The position numbers and the translations under genes were made by a program. From Akkermansiaceae bacterium (GTDB lineage Bacteria > Verrucomicrobiota > Verrucomicrobiia > Verrucomicrobiales > Akkermansiaceae): a stretch of DNA of 64,000 nucleotides. This document shows positions 1-8,611 of the stretch, piece by piece. Numbering within the stretch: the first letter of the stretch is position 1; each line of letters opens with the position of its first letter. Below the pieces are notes generated by a model. The model ran no database searches, was not told the origin of the DNA, and worked only from the letters and a program-made list of their open reading frames with translations. The DNA lies in NCBI GenBank assembly GCA_013041925.1, contig JABDRB010000012.1, forward strand, positions 186,001 through 250,000, given 5' to 3'.

Positions 1-1962
1 GCCATCCTTGACAATACAACCAGCGGCGCGACCACGACGCACTTTGAAAACCTGCTTCACTTCGGCATGACCAATGATCGTTTCGCGTGTGAGAGGATCG
101 AGCATACCGAGCATCGACTCCTTCACGGTATCGATCAGCTCATAGACAATGGAGAATAACTTCACCTGCACGCCTTCGCGTTTGGCCGCCTTCACAGCAT
201 TGCTTTCCAGCTTGGTGTTGAAGCCCAGAATGACGGCATCCGATGAGCTCGCCAGCAGGATGTCATTTTCGGTGATGGCACCCGCTGCGGACTTGATGAA
301 GCGTGGCTCCACCTTGTCACTCTTGATCTCGTTGATGGCGCCCTCGATGGCTTGCACCGATCCTTGCACGTCACCCTTGAGGATGATCTTGAGCTGCAGT
401 GTGTTATCACCCTGCACCAAGGACATCAGGTCCTCCATACGACTTTTCTTCGGCCGCTGAAGTCGGCTGTTGCGCTTCTCGGCCTGACGCTCCTCGGAAA
501 GTTTCTTGGATGCACGATCGTTTTTCATCTGCACCAATTCATCCCCAACATGAGGTAACTCAGCAAATCCGATGATCTCGACGGGAGTGGCTGGACCCGC
601 TTCCTTCACCACCTCACCGAGGTCGTTGAGCATCGTCTTCACCTTACCCGCAAAGGGGCCACAGATAAAGGGAACACCCACCTTGAGCGTGCCAGCTTGC
701 ACCATCACGGTGGCCGTTGGCCCTTTTCCTGCTTGGATGCTGGCTTCAATCACAGACCCACGGGCATTGGCGCGTGGATTGGCTTTAAGCTCAAGCACCT
801 CAGCCTGAAGTGCCATCAGCTCAATCAACTCGTCCATCCCCTGGCCGGTGATCGCGGAAACTTCCACACACTCGGTTTCACCTCCAAAGTCGACCGGCTG
901 TAAGCCATGTTCCATGAGCTGGGTCTTCACCCGTGTCGGGTCAGCCCCTGGCATGTCACACTTGTTAATGGCAACAATGATCGTTTTTTTGGACTTCTTG
1001 GCGTGTTCGATCGCTTCCTTGGTCTGCGGCATAATGCCGTCATCGGCAGCGACAACCAGCACGACGATGTCCGTGATATCCGCACCACGGGCACGCATTT
1101 CTGTGAAAATCGAGTGACCGGGGGTGTCGATAAAGCTGATCGGCCGACCCTCATGTTCCACACGATAGGCACCAATGTGCTGGGTGATCCCACCGGCCTC
1201 ACCGGAGGTCACCCGACTTTTACGCACGTAGTCGAGCAAGGACGTCTTGCCGTGATCGACGTGGCCCATAAAGGTGATGATCGGTGCGCGATACTCGAGT
1301 TTTTCCTCGGGTTCGTCTTCAAGTTTTTTGGCCTTCGGCTCTTTGATCTTTTTCTTCTCTTTATGCACGCCACCTCCCTTTTCGCGTTTTTCACGCTCGA
1401 AGGTAAACCCGTGCATCTCACAGAGTTTTTCCGCGATATCGGGTTCGATCGCCTGATGCGGTGCCACAAAGACCTCCAGCTTAATCAGGTCAGCCATAAG
1501 CTGAAAGGATTTAAGGTCCATCAGGTCAGCGAGATCACTGACAATGATCGGCGGCTTGATGGTGATGATATTACCTTCTTTCACCACGGCTTTTTCCTCG
1601 CTGGCGTCAGCGTCGGGCGCCTCATCGCCAACTGAAGAAGCTGGGGAATCCGAAGAAGCTGCGTCAGCTGGAGCATCTGCAGCAGGCTTATTGTAGGAGA
1701 ACTCGTCCTCTTTTTTATCAAGCAGCTTGGAAATCGTTGGTAATTCCTTTTTCACCCCACCCTTTTTCTTGATGACGGAGGTTTTTTTCTTTTCCCCCTC
1801 ATCCTCAAAAATATCCAGCGCGGCCTTTTTCTGGTCGTCTACTGTTTTGATCTTGGCGGTTTCTTCACGCTGCCGCTCACGCCGCGATAACTTCTTGGAT
1901 GAGTCGTCGAGGAGATCGAGAACTTCCTTTTCTTTTTTGGGTTTATCGCTGGATTCGGCCAT
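1..1962 (-). CDS. infB: Translation initiation factor IF-2 (3' end outside window)
   Basis: GTPase that delivers initiator fMet-tRNA to the 30S subunit. 654 codons are visible; the C-terminal end runs off the left edge. A lysine- and acid-rich N-terminal region of about 220 residues precedes the G domain, where G1 GHVDHGKT starts near residue 233, G3 DTPGH near 279 and G4 NKCD near 333. Domain II and part of domains III/IV follow, ending in RGRAAG at the edge. The start (CAT at 1960-1962) is followed by MAESSDKPKK and has no strong Shine-Dalgarno site. It lies 99 bp downstream of nusA, the usual nusA-infB order, and is probably co-transcribed with it. Confidence 0.97.
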   Translation of the reverse strand, partial: MAESSDKPKKEKEVLDLLDDSSKKLSRRERQREETAKIKTVDDQKKAALDIFEDEGEKKKTSVIKKKGGVKKELPTISKLLDKKEDEFSYNKPAADAPADAASSDSPASSVGDEAPDADASEEKAVVKEGNIITIKPPIIVSDLADLMDLKSFQLMADLIKLEVFVAPHQAIEPDIAEKLCEMHGFTFEREKREKGGGVHKEKKKIKEPKAKKLEDEPEEKLEYRAPIITFMGHVDHGKTSLLDYVRKSRVTSGEAGGITQHIGAYRVEHEGRPISFIDTPGHSIFTEMRARGADITDIVVLVVAADDGIMPQTKEAIEHAKKSKKTIIVAINKCDMPGADPTRVKTQLMEHGLQPVDFGGETECVEVSAITGQGMDELIELMALQAEVLELKANPRANARGSVIEASIQAGKGPTATVMVQAGTLKVGVPFICGPFAGKVKTMLNDLGEVVKEAGPATPVEIIGFAELPHVGDELVQMKNDRASKKLSEERQAEKRNSRLQRPKKSRMEDLMSLVQGDNTLQLKIILKGDVQGSVQAIEGAINEIKSDKVEPRFIKSAAGAITENDILLASSSDAVILGFNTKLESNAVKAAKREGVQVKLFSIVYELIDTVKESMLGMLDPLTRETIIGHAEVKQVFKVRRGRAAGCIVKDG

Positions 1963-2061
1963 GCTGGTTATAAAGTGGGATCGGGTTGGATTCTGAGATG
2001 AATAAAAATTCTAGGGTGAGTGGAAACTCGAGTGAAAGGTAAGTTGAGCGCAACCGAAACA

Positions 2062-3384
2062 TCAAGCTTCGCTGCTATCTCCTTCTTCAGCCGCCGCGGG
2101 TGATTCGCTGGGTGATTCAGTAGCAACATCCTGCGATGGTTGCACCTTGCTGAGGATCACCTCGGCTTCTTGTTCTGTCACTTCAAGCGCTTGCGCAATG
2201 TATTCGGCTGGCATCTGAGCCACCAATTCAGCCGTTGCACCACCAGCACGGAAGAGCTTCTCGCCCATTTCGGCATCGAGCCCTAATTGCTCGGCAAGTG
2301 TGGATGCAGCATCACCGACTCGGGCTTCAAACTGCTCATGCTGACTCTCGTCCTTGCTGACCTGGACGTCCCAGCCCATCAGCTTGGCGGTAAGACGCGC
2401 ATTCTGACCACGACGACCAATCGCCTTGCTCAGTTCCTCTTCATCAACGGTCACGGAAACAACCTTATTGTCACGCTCCAGCTTGATGCTGCGGATGTTC
2501 GCCGGCTTCAGCGCATCAACCACAAACGTGGCAGGATCATCGCTCCAGCGGATGATATCCACCTTTTCATTATTAAGCTCACGGACGATGTTTTTAACAC
2601 GAGCACCACGGAGACCGACACAGGCGCCCACAGGGTCCACCTTTTCATCGTTACTCGCCACAGCCACCTTGGTGCGGTATCCGGCTTCACGGGCAATCCC
2701 GCGCAGGTCCACGGTGCCATCGGCAATCTCAGCAACCTCAGATTCAAACAGTCGACGCACAAAGTTGGGGTGACTCCGAGAAAGGATAATCTCAGGCCCA
2801 CGCGACTCATTTTCAACCGCAACAACATAAACACGGATGCGGTCACCAATGTTGTAGTCTTCCGTAACCACACGCTCGCGGGACGGGATACGGCCTTCAA
2901 ACTTACCGAGATCAATCATCACATCGCTCTTTTCAAATCGGCGCACCGTGCCACTGACAATGTCGCCAGCCCGGTCCTTATACTCGTCGTAGATCATTTC
3001 CTTCTCCGCCATCCGGAGACGTTGCATCATCGTCTGCTTCGCCGTCTGGGTGGCGATCCGACCAAAATTCTTCGGTGTCACATTGAAGTCGACCCGATCC
3101 CCCAGTTCAGCATCGGCCTTGCTTTTACGGGCAAGCGAAATGGGCACCTCATTAAATTTATCCACGTAATCATCATCCGCGACACACTCCAGAGAAGCAA
3201 AGATAACGGTGTCTCCCTTTTTGGTATCAACATCAGCACGGATATGCTCGATCGCATCGGCCCCAGGAACCATTTTGCGATAAGCTGAGATAAAGGCAAA
3301 CTCGAGCGCGGCAAGGACCTTGTCGCGGTCGATACCCTTTTCTTTCTCGTAGTAGTCAATGAGTGCGACGATGTCGTTGGTCAT
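2062..3384 (-). CDS. nusA: Transcription termination/antitermination factor NusA
   Basis: RNA polymerase-associated factor, 440 aa. The N-terminal domain (1-130) is followed by an S1 domain (about 137-202), KH1 with GACVGLRG at 253-260, KH2 with AIGRRGQN at 321-328, and a helical C-terminal region ending in an acidic tail. The open frame extends upstream to 3657, but family alignment starts at MTNDIVALID, so the ATG at 3384 is chosen. rimP, which often precedes nusA, is absent; the gene heads its own transcript with infB downstream. A perfect hairpin lies about 85 nt upstream. Confidence 0.96.
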   Translation of the reverse strand: MTNDIVALIDYYEKEKGIDRDKVLAALEFAFISAYRKMVPGADAIEHIRADVDTKKGDTVIFASLECVADDDYVDKFNEVPISLARKSKADAELGDRVDFNVTPKNFGRIATQTAKQTMMQRLRMAEKEMIYDEYKDRAGDIVSGTVRRFEKSDVMIDLGKFEGRIPSRERVVTEDYNIGDRIRVYVVAVENESRGPEIILSRSHPNFVRRLFESEVAEIADGTVDLRGIAREAGYRTKVAVASNDEKVDPVGACVGLRGARVKNIVRELNNEKVDIIRWSDDPATFVVDALKPANIRSIKLERDNKVVSVTVDEEELSKAIGRRGQNARLTAKLMGWDVQVSKDESQHEQFEARVGDAASTLAEQLGLDAEMGEKLFRAGGATAELVAQMPAEYIAQALEVTEQEAEVILSKVQPSQDVATESPSESPAAAEEGDSSEA

Positions 3385-3467
3385 GGAGTGTCTGGCGTTG
3401 TTGAGATGATTAAAAAAAATATGGAGAACATGAAGCAGGGCGCTCCATAGAACCCTGAGACACAAAA

Positions 3468-3490
3468 GAGTGGGTCTATATGACCCACTC
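3468..3490 (-). promoter_or_regulatory. Perfect inverted repeat in the nusA leader
   Basis: A 9-bp perfect stem (GAGTGGGTC / GACCCACTC) encloses a TATAT loop. Read on the minus strand it is followed by TTTTGTG, a short U-rich tract. It sits 84 bp before the nusA start and no gene lies upstream on that strand, so it could be a leader terminator/attenuator or an operator. Role inferred only from position and symmetry. Confidence 0.45.
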
Positions 3491-3688
3491 CCGAGTAATC
3501 GCAGAGCTGATGCGCAGTTGCCATAGGCCTGAAGCACTTGCCTGACAAGCAGAAACTCATTCTTTCTTCCCTCCACCCCCACCACCCATCCTCGCTTTTC
3601 TTGCTCCACCACCGTGCCCGCAGATCGTTGGTTTTCAGTCACCAACGACAGCGACAAAAAAAATATACAGAAAAGATCAAATTAAATC

Positions 3689-3716
3689 TTGCGAAATGGC
3701 CGAAGATCAGTATTTT
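3689..3716 (+). promoter_or_regulatory. Probable sigma-70 promoter of tRNA-Lys
   Basis: TTGCGA (3689-3694), 16-bp spacer, TATTTT (3711-3716), about 54 bp upstream of the tRNA. The 16-bp spacing matches the candidate promoters before tRNA-Sec and rpsT in this window. Prediction by eye. Confidence 0.45.
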
Positions 3717-3769
3717 GCGCCCGCCCAGCGACCCCAAAAGGTGGCCAGGCACAAAAAATCCAACCCAAA

Positions 3770-3845
3770 GCGCAGATAGCTCAGTTGGTAGAGCAGTTGG
3801 CTTTTAACCAATTGGTCCTGGGTTCGAGTCCCAGTCTGCGTACCA
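3770..3845 (+). tRNA. tRNA-Lys (anticodon UUU)
   Basis: 76 nt with an encoded CCA end. Acceptor GCGCAGA pairs with TCTGCGT (first pair G-U), the D arm is GCTC/GAGC, the anticodon arm GTTGG-CTTTTAA-CCAAT places TTT at 34-36, and the T arm is CTGGG-TTCGAGT-CCCAG. All four arms pair. Confidence 0.97.
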
Positions 3846-3852
3846 TTTTTAT

Positions 3853-3887
3853 AACCCGCTAAAGCCCAGTGTTTTAGCGGGTTTTTT
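3853..3887 (+). terminator. Rho-independent terminator after tRNA-Lys
   Basis: AACCCGCTAAA and TTTAGCGGGTT form an 11-bp stem followed directly by a T run, 8 bp after the tRNA. Confidence 0.85.
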
Positions 3888-4160
3888 GGGTCGTAGCACC
3901 TCCCAAAAACCAAAATTGGGAACGAAAATGGAAACAAGAGAGATTCGATCTTGATCGATAGCCTTCAAGTGATCATCGACAGCACCGTCGAGCTCCTACC
4001 CAGCTCGACAAATACTGCACTCTAGACACCTTCGCCATGGTTCGCCTCTGGGCGTTTTTTACTGGCATACATGCTGATCCTAACTTATCACGCTAGTGAA
4101 CGACAAAAACGATCAACACCCCGCAACGCCTCCCCAAACTTCAACCTTTGTCTTCATCCA

Positions 4161-4688
4161 GTGCCTAAAAAAAACTCATTCGTCAACGATCTTATCCTAG
4201 CTCCATGGTGGGTCAGCCTTATCCTTGCTGGTGTAACCTATTTCATCGGCGGTATTCTCCCAGGCATCACATCATCGGATATGGCAATCACCATGATCGT
4301 TAACATCGCAAGGAGCAGCGCCCCAATATTCTCAATAGCCCTCATCTTCGTCTCCCTGCTATCGTTCATCCGAAGCGTCAAAACACGATCCCAGCTAAAA
4401 CGCCAAAAGTCCGTAGATACCCTCAACGAACTCTCCTGGAAAAGTTTCGAGGACGTCATCGGGGAACTCTTCCGGCAACGCGGCTACCGCGTCGAGGAAA
4501 TGCTAGGCGGCGGAGCCGACGGAGGAGTCGACCTTCGGCTCAGAAAAGACGGTCAATTCACCCTCGTTCAGTGCAAACGCTGGAAAAAGCAAAAGGTCGG
4601 GCTTCCTGTCATGCGCGAGCTGCTCGGTGCAAATGAGCTCAACCTCCGGCAGTGCACCGAGACGACGATTAATTATCGGAAGGCGTAA
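4161..4688 (+). CDS. Membrane-anchored Mrr-type restriction endonuclease, C-terminally short
   Basis: Start is a GTG at 4161 (VPKKNSFVND), where family alignment begins; an upstream ATG at 4071 would add 30 unconserved residues. Two hydrophobic segments (about 14-35 and 55-75) are followed by a cytoplasmic Mrr_cat domain with ADGGVDL and VQCKRWK, the D...QxK nuclease core. Proteins of this type normally continue about 50 residues beyond the VGxxVxRELxG motif; here the frame ends about 20 residues after it with unrelated sequence. Probably truncated, perhaps inactive. It sits just after a tRNA and before another damaged gene, which suggests a decayed insertion. The cleavage specificity cannot be read. 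Confidence 0.7.
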   Translation: MPKKNSFVNDLILAPWWVSLILAGVTYFIGGILPGITSSDMAITMIVNIARSSAPIFSIALIFVSLLSFIRSVKTRSQLKRQKSVDTLNELSWKSFEDVIGELFRQRGYRVEEMLGGGADGGVDLRLRKDGQFTLVQCKRWKKQKVGLPVMRELLGANELNLRQCTETTINYRKA

Positions 4689-4730
4689 TGAACAAAATTC
4701 GGCATCGTATCGGCAATCAAAGAAAAAACC

Positions 4731-5205
4731 ATGCCTCCAAACTCACCAAAAGCCACACCGGCAGGTAAGCGCTACAAACCGAAAAATTGTCGCTTACTCC
4801 GAGCATGAAAAAAATATCCTCAAGGCAATGTTTCCCGACCAGCACGACAGGATAGAAGGACTATACTTTAATGCGAATATGAGGAGGTGGTTTCGCAACA
4901 ATATGCCCAGCGAATACAACCGCCTTAGAGCAGCTCGACAAGGCCAATACAACAGCAAGGTAGGGTTAATAGATTTTCTTGGTCTGGATGAAATTGATTA
5001 TACCGTGCCTACCTTTTTTGAGAGGTTTAGCCCTGCCAAGGCTATTGGCAACCTGGAGGATCAATTAAGATGTCATGGGGATCACAAATTGATCACCGGA
5101 AGGCGCAAATCTGATTTCACCAATCTCTATACCTATAACAAGCACGATTGCCGTGGTATGCAGGCCCTCCTGAAATACTGCCTGAGCCGCACCAGCACAG
5201 ACTAG
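4731..5205 (+). pseudogene. RNase H-fold exonuclease-like fragment with probable frameshift
   Basis: An ATG at 4731 opens a short frame (MPPNSPKATPAGKRYKPKN) that stops at 4806, while the adjacent frame carries about 135 protein-like residues to 5205. The long frame begins around IVAYSEHEKNIL and ends with YNKHDCRGMQALLKYC. The AYSxxE and YxxxD elements recall the exo II and exo III regions of 3'-5' exonuclease/RNase H-like domains (RecB-associated TM0106 type); the N-terminal DxE motif is missing. I read this as a frameshifted, N-terminally lost remnant. Family assignment is tentative. Confidence 0.4.
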
Positions 5206-5322
5206 CTGCCCTGAATTTGCAGCAGAAAACACCCCCCCAAACCCTTACACTTACAACATCTCCACAATTCATTGCAATATTTTGTTGCAGTTGTTTTTTT
5301 CGGCCGTATCATTGTTGCGCCG

Positions 5323-5937
5323 ATGAAAAAGCAGACGAGCAAAAACAAGACAGTTATGAGCATTCCGGAGCTTGCCGTGCAGGAGCTGGGCCAGGTGGAG
5401 CAGATGTCCCCGGATTTCTCCATGGAGGATCTGGTGGACTGGGTCAACCAGGCTGTTGCAAGGTTTTACCCGCAGGCCGATAAAGGTGGCGACAAGCGGG
5501 TGAGCAACAGCTTCACGGTGCGCACCCTGCGCCATTACCAGACGCTGGGCTGCCTGGACGCCCCGGAGAAGGTCGGCCGCTGTGCCGTCTACAGTTTCCG
5601 CCATTACCTGCAGGCACTCCTGATCCGCAAGCTGCTCTACCTGCGCTGCTCACCGGATAGCATCCGCGCCACCCTCAAGGGCAAGACGGATGCACAATAC
5701 AAGGAAATGCTCTTTGCCGATCTGGACATTGTCAGCAGTGCTTCTCCGATAGCTGTCCTGCCTAGTTCAGTAGACTCCCCTGCTGGGTCAGCCTCCCAAG
5801 CCAAATCCTGCGAATCATGGACCCGCATTCCCCTCGGCCCGGGAGCGGAACTGCACCTGCAGGGACAAGTCGACAAGCTCTCCCCCGCCAGGAAGAAGAA
5901 GCTGCTCATGCAGATCGAAAAACATCTCAACAGATAA
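5323..5937 (+). CDS. MerR-family transcriptional regulator
   Basis: 204 aa from ATG 5323 (MKKQTSKNKT); upstream in-frame residues from 5272 are hydrophobic and not family-like. An N-terminal extension of about 60 residues precedes a MerR-type winged helix, FTVRTLRHYQTLGCL starting near residue 64, with the wing VGRCAVYSFRHYLQALLIRKLLYLRCSPDSI split by conserved hydrophobics. The C-terminal third has no recognised effector domain and ends in a Lys-rich helix. It precedes the M28 peptidase on the same strand by 73 bp, so that gene may be its target. The inducer is unknown. Confidence 0.8.
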   Translation: MKKQTSKNKTVMSIPELAVQELGQVEQMSPDFSMEDLVDWVNQAVARFYPQADKGGDKRVSNSFTVRTLRHYQTLGCLDAPEKVGRCAVYSFRHYLQALLIRKLLYLRCSPDSIRATLKGKTDAQYKEMLFADLDIVSSASPIAVLPSSVDSPAGSASQAKSCESWTRIPLGPGAELHLQGQVDKLSPARKKKLLMQIEKHLNR

Positions 5938-6010
5938 AACCGCAAACCGACAACCCAAGCCCCTAAAACCTAAAACGTAAAACATAACACCTGAAACCTA
6001 ATACACTACT

Positions 6011-7123
6011 ATGACGACTACCACTACACCAACATCCCCCCTCCTCAAGACCAGTCAGCTCGCCAAGTATCTCAAGCGTGACGTGCTCAGCATCGCCCTA
6101 GAAGACGGGCGCCGCGTGGGAACCGAAGGCCACGCCATCGTCGAGGAATACCTCGGCGCCCGCCTCGAGCAGATCGGCTGCGAACCCTACCTTGATGATT
6201 CCTTCTTTCAGCCCTACGTGCAAGACGGTGAATACTTCACCAATATCGTTGGGGTTATCCCCGGCAAGAACCGTTCCCTGAAACCCCTGCTGATCGGTGC
6301 GCACTATGACAGTGTCATCGAGGCCCCCTGTGCGGATGACAATGCCGCGGCGGTTGCCATTGCCCTCGCTGTGGGGGAAATGGCGGCGGAGAGCGGCAAT
6401 CTGGAGCGTGATCTCATCATCGCGATTTTTGACGCCGAGGAGCCACCCTATTTCCAGTCGGATGCCATGGGCTCGAACCGCTTCTACGAGGACCAGATGA
6501 AGCCTGAGGGGGTGCACGCCGCCCTGATCATGGATCTGGTGGGCCACGATGTGTGCTTCCCCGCGGAATACCTCGGCCAGGTGCCGGGCATTGGCTCGAT
6601 GCTGGGCAAGATACCCGGCCTTGCCGACAAGGACATTAACGTGCCTTTCCTGAGCAATCTGCTCTTCATCACCGGCACGGAGAGCCATGAGGGACTGGTC
6701 GACGTCGTCGGTGAGCATCACTCTCCCAAGGGCCTGAAGGTTCTGCCCACGCTCAACAGCTACGTGGGTGACATGAGTGACCACGGCGTGTTCCGCAAGA
6801 ACGGGGTCCCCTACCTGTTCTTCTCCTGCGGCCACTGGCAGCACTATCACCAAGTGACAGACACCCCCGACCGCCTGAACTACAAAAAGATGGCCCACAT
6901 CACCCACTACGCCAGCGAGCTGCTCGCCGGCATGGATACCCGGGAAATGCCGCGTGGTGACGCTGAGCAGTTCAACGAGACTCTGCCTCTGGAAGCAAGC
7001 CAGCTGAAGAGAGTCCTCGGCCCAGCGCATAACATCGTGCTCAAGCAGATGGGTATCGGTGCGATTGAGGAGCGCAAGGACATGACCCGCTTCGCCAATG
7101 CCCTGCTAAGTGCAGGTTTGTAG
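6011..7123 (+). CDS. M28-family zinc aminopeptidase
   Basis: 370 aa, no signal peptide, so probably cytoplasmic. The M28 metal and catalytic set is visible: GAHYDS (His98), CADDN (Asp109/110), AEE (Glu143/144), MDL (Asp175) and HQVTDTPDRL (His280). Members hydrolyse peptides or cyclise N-terminal Gln, using two zinc ions. The substrate cannot be read from sequence. The family's usual leader is absent, which is unusual because many M28 enzymes are exported. Start ATG 6011 follows a short A-rich spacer. Confidence 0.88.
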   Translation: MTTTTTPTSPLLKTSQLAKYLKRDVLSIALEDGRRVGTEGHAIVEEYLGARLEQIGCEPYLDDSFFQPYVQDGEYFTNIVGVIPGKNRSLKPLLIGAHYDSVIEAPCADDNAAAVAIALAVGEMAAESGNLERDLIIAIFDAEEPPYFQSDAMGSNRFYEDQMKPEGVHAALIMDLVGHDVCFPAEYLGQVPGIGSMLGKIPGLADKDINVPFLSNLLFITGTESHEGLVDVVGEHHSPKGLKVLPTLNSYVGDMSDHGVFRKNGVPYLFFSCGHWQHYHQVTDTPDRLNYKKMAHITHYASELLAGMDTREMPRGDAEQFNETLPLEASQLKRVLGPAHNIVLKQMGIGAIEERKDMTRFANALLSAGL

Positions 7124-7214
7124 GCACTTGGGTGTGAACCCGGGGGCCCTTAACTGCGGCCTCCGGGAACATGCAGTTTTAAGTTTGAAAATCAATCAAC
7201 CACAGAAATGACCT

Positions 7215-8084
7215 ATGCATATGGAGAACGAAGCTGAAACCACAATGCTCGTCGAAAGCCTGCGTGAACAAACGCAGCGAAACCCGGACAATGCAACGGC
7301 GTGGTATAACCTGGGTGTTGCCCAGGGCATGCTGGGTGCAACAGAAGAGTCTATCGATGCTTACCGCACTGCGATACAGCACAATCCCGCACATGCGGCA
7401 GCGCATTACAACCTCGGTGGCTCCCTGCTTAAAACCGGGGAACCCCAGAAAGCCCTGATGGAGTTCCAGGAGGCAACCAAGCTTGCTCCTGAAGTTGCCA
7501 GAGGGTTCTTCATGCTTGGCTCAACCTATGGTGCGCTTGGTCAGCCGGATAAGCTCATTGAGGCCACGGAGGCGGGATTACAGCTCGAGCCCGATTCAGC
7601 GAGAGCGCATTACAATGTCGGCCTTGCCTGCAATCGCCTCGGACGCTTTGAAGAAGCCGTGGATTATTTCACCCGGCTGATATCACTGAACGGACAAAGC
7701 CCACTCGCGCATTTCGAGTTGGGCAAGGCGTATCGCGGTTTGAACAGGACGGACGAAGAAATCCAGGCTTATAAGGACGCCATCAGCATCCGGGGCGATT
7801 ACGTTGATGCGATTCTTTATCTTGGGGCTGCTTTTCTGAAAACGAAACGCGCTTCCGCTGACGATGTGAAATACATCAATACCGGTGGCCAACCGTGTTT
7901 GAGTGACCCGGAACATATCTTTTATTTTTCATTGGGTGTGCTGGCCTACGGTCAGAAAGATGATGCCATTGACGCCGCTTCATCGTTGAAACCATCGAGT
8001 CCGGAGCTGTTTCGTGAGTTCCAGGAATACGCAGATGCAGCCAACCAGCTGACGCAGGGCGGGCCAGATAGTGCGGAGCTATAA
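7215..8084 (+). CDS. TPR-repeat protein
   Basis: 289 aa made of about six tandem tetratricopeptide repeats from residue 15 onward; AWYNLGVAQGMLGATEESI, AAHYNLGGSLLKTGE and AHYNVGLACNRLGRFEEAV show the W-x-LG-Y...A...A pattern. No signal peptide or extra domain. TPR arrays are protein-binding scaffolds; the partner is unknown. A second ATG lies 6 bp downstream. Confidence 0.85.
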   Translation: MHMENEAETTMLVESLREQTQRNPDNATAWYNLGVAQGMLGATEESIDAYRTAIQHNPAHAAAHYNLGGSLLKTGEPQKALMEFQEATKLAPEVARGFFMLGSTYGALGQPDKLIEATEAGLQLEPDSARAHYNVGLACNRLGRFEEAVDYFTRLISLNGQSPLAHFELGKAYRGLNRTDEEIQAYKDAISIRGDYVDAILYLGAAFLKTKRASADDVKYINTGGQPCLSDPEHIFYFSLGVLAYGQKDDAIDAASSLKPSSPELFREFQEYADAANQLTQGGPDSAEL

Positions 8085-8264
8085 CAGGACGTTGACCACA
8101 GGGGCATCTGACTGCAAACACAGCCCTGGCATGGCACGTGCGTCGAGCTTGCGAGACAATAACAACTTTGCACAACCGCACGTAATGAGAGACGGAGGCT
8201 GCAAGCCGGCAAGCTTCAGGATTACACCTTAACCCATCACGGAACCTGCCCAAGGAATCCGGCC

Positions 8265-8440
8265 AGCTCAGTTCCAGCTCCATACGTGCCCACCGTATTC
8301 CGAACTGAGACGCTTATACTGTGAATTCTCCTCATCGAGCGCTCGATGGTGGCGAGCTTCGCCCACATCCATCTCGCCATATTTCCCCGTCCTGTTGTAG
8401 AATACCTGCCGATCCGTAGAGAGTGAGAGGGCATCTGACG
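8265..8440 (-). mobile_element. IS3-family transposase OrfA remnant
   Basis: On the minus strand, without a start codon, about 50 codons read STDRQVFYNRTGKYGEM then DVGEARHHRALDEENSQYKR. This matches the end of the helix-turn-helix and the leucine-zipper region of IS3 OrfA (typical form: TFYRWKxKYGGM then EAKRLKALEEEN). No OrfB (DDE) sequence or inverted ends are visible. The rest of the 8085-8611 gap shows nothing else recognisable. A decayed insertion sequence. Confidence 0.6.
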
Positions 8441-8611
8441 TGCCCTATCAAGGAAGTAACCAATCAATCAACTTCAACGATCTATGGGGCACGGCGCTGA
8501 AGGATTCTCACTTTTCGCTATCCCCGTTCGTGTAACAAGACACACAATCATCCATCAAGGAAAGAACTTCCCAACTCCCCCTCGGTAAGCTAAAGACATG
8601 CCCGCCAGCGC

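Noticed and set aside
2287-3288. Long plus-strand frame of 333 codons
   Set aside because: Shadow of nusA, whose domains are unambiguous.
3770-3845. tRNA-Lys as an integration site with an att repeat
   Set aside because: No second copy of the tRNA 3' end was seen downstream in the window.
6098-7030. Minus-strand frame of 310 codons
   Set aside because: Antisense of the M28 peptidase with biased composition and no motif.
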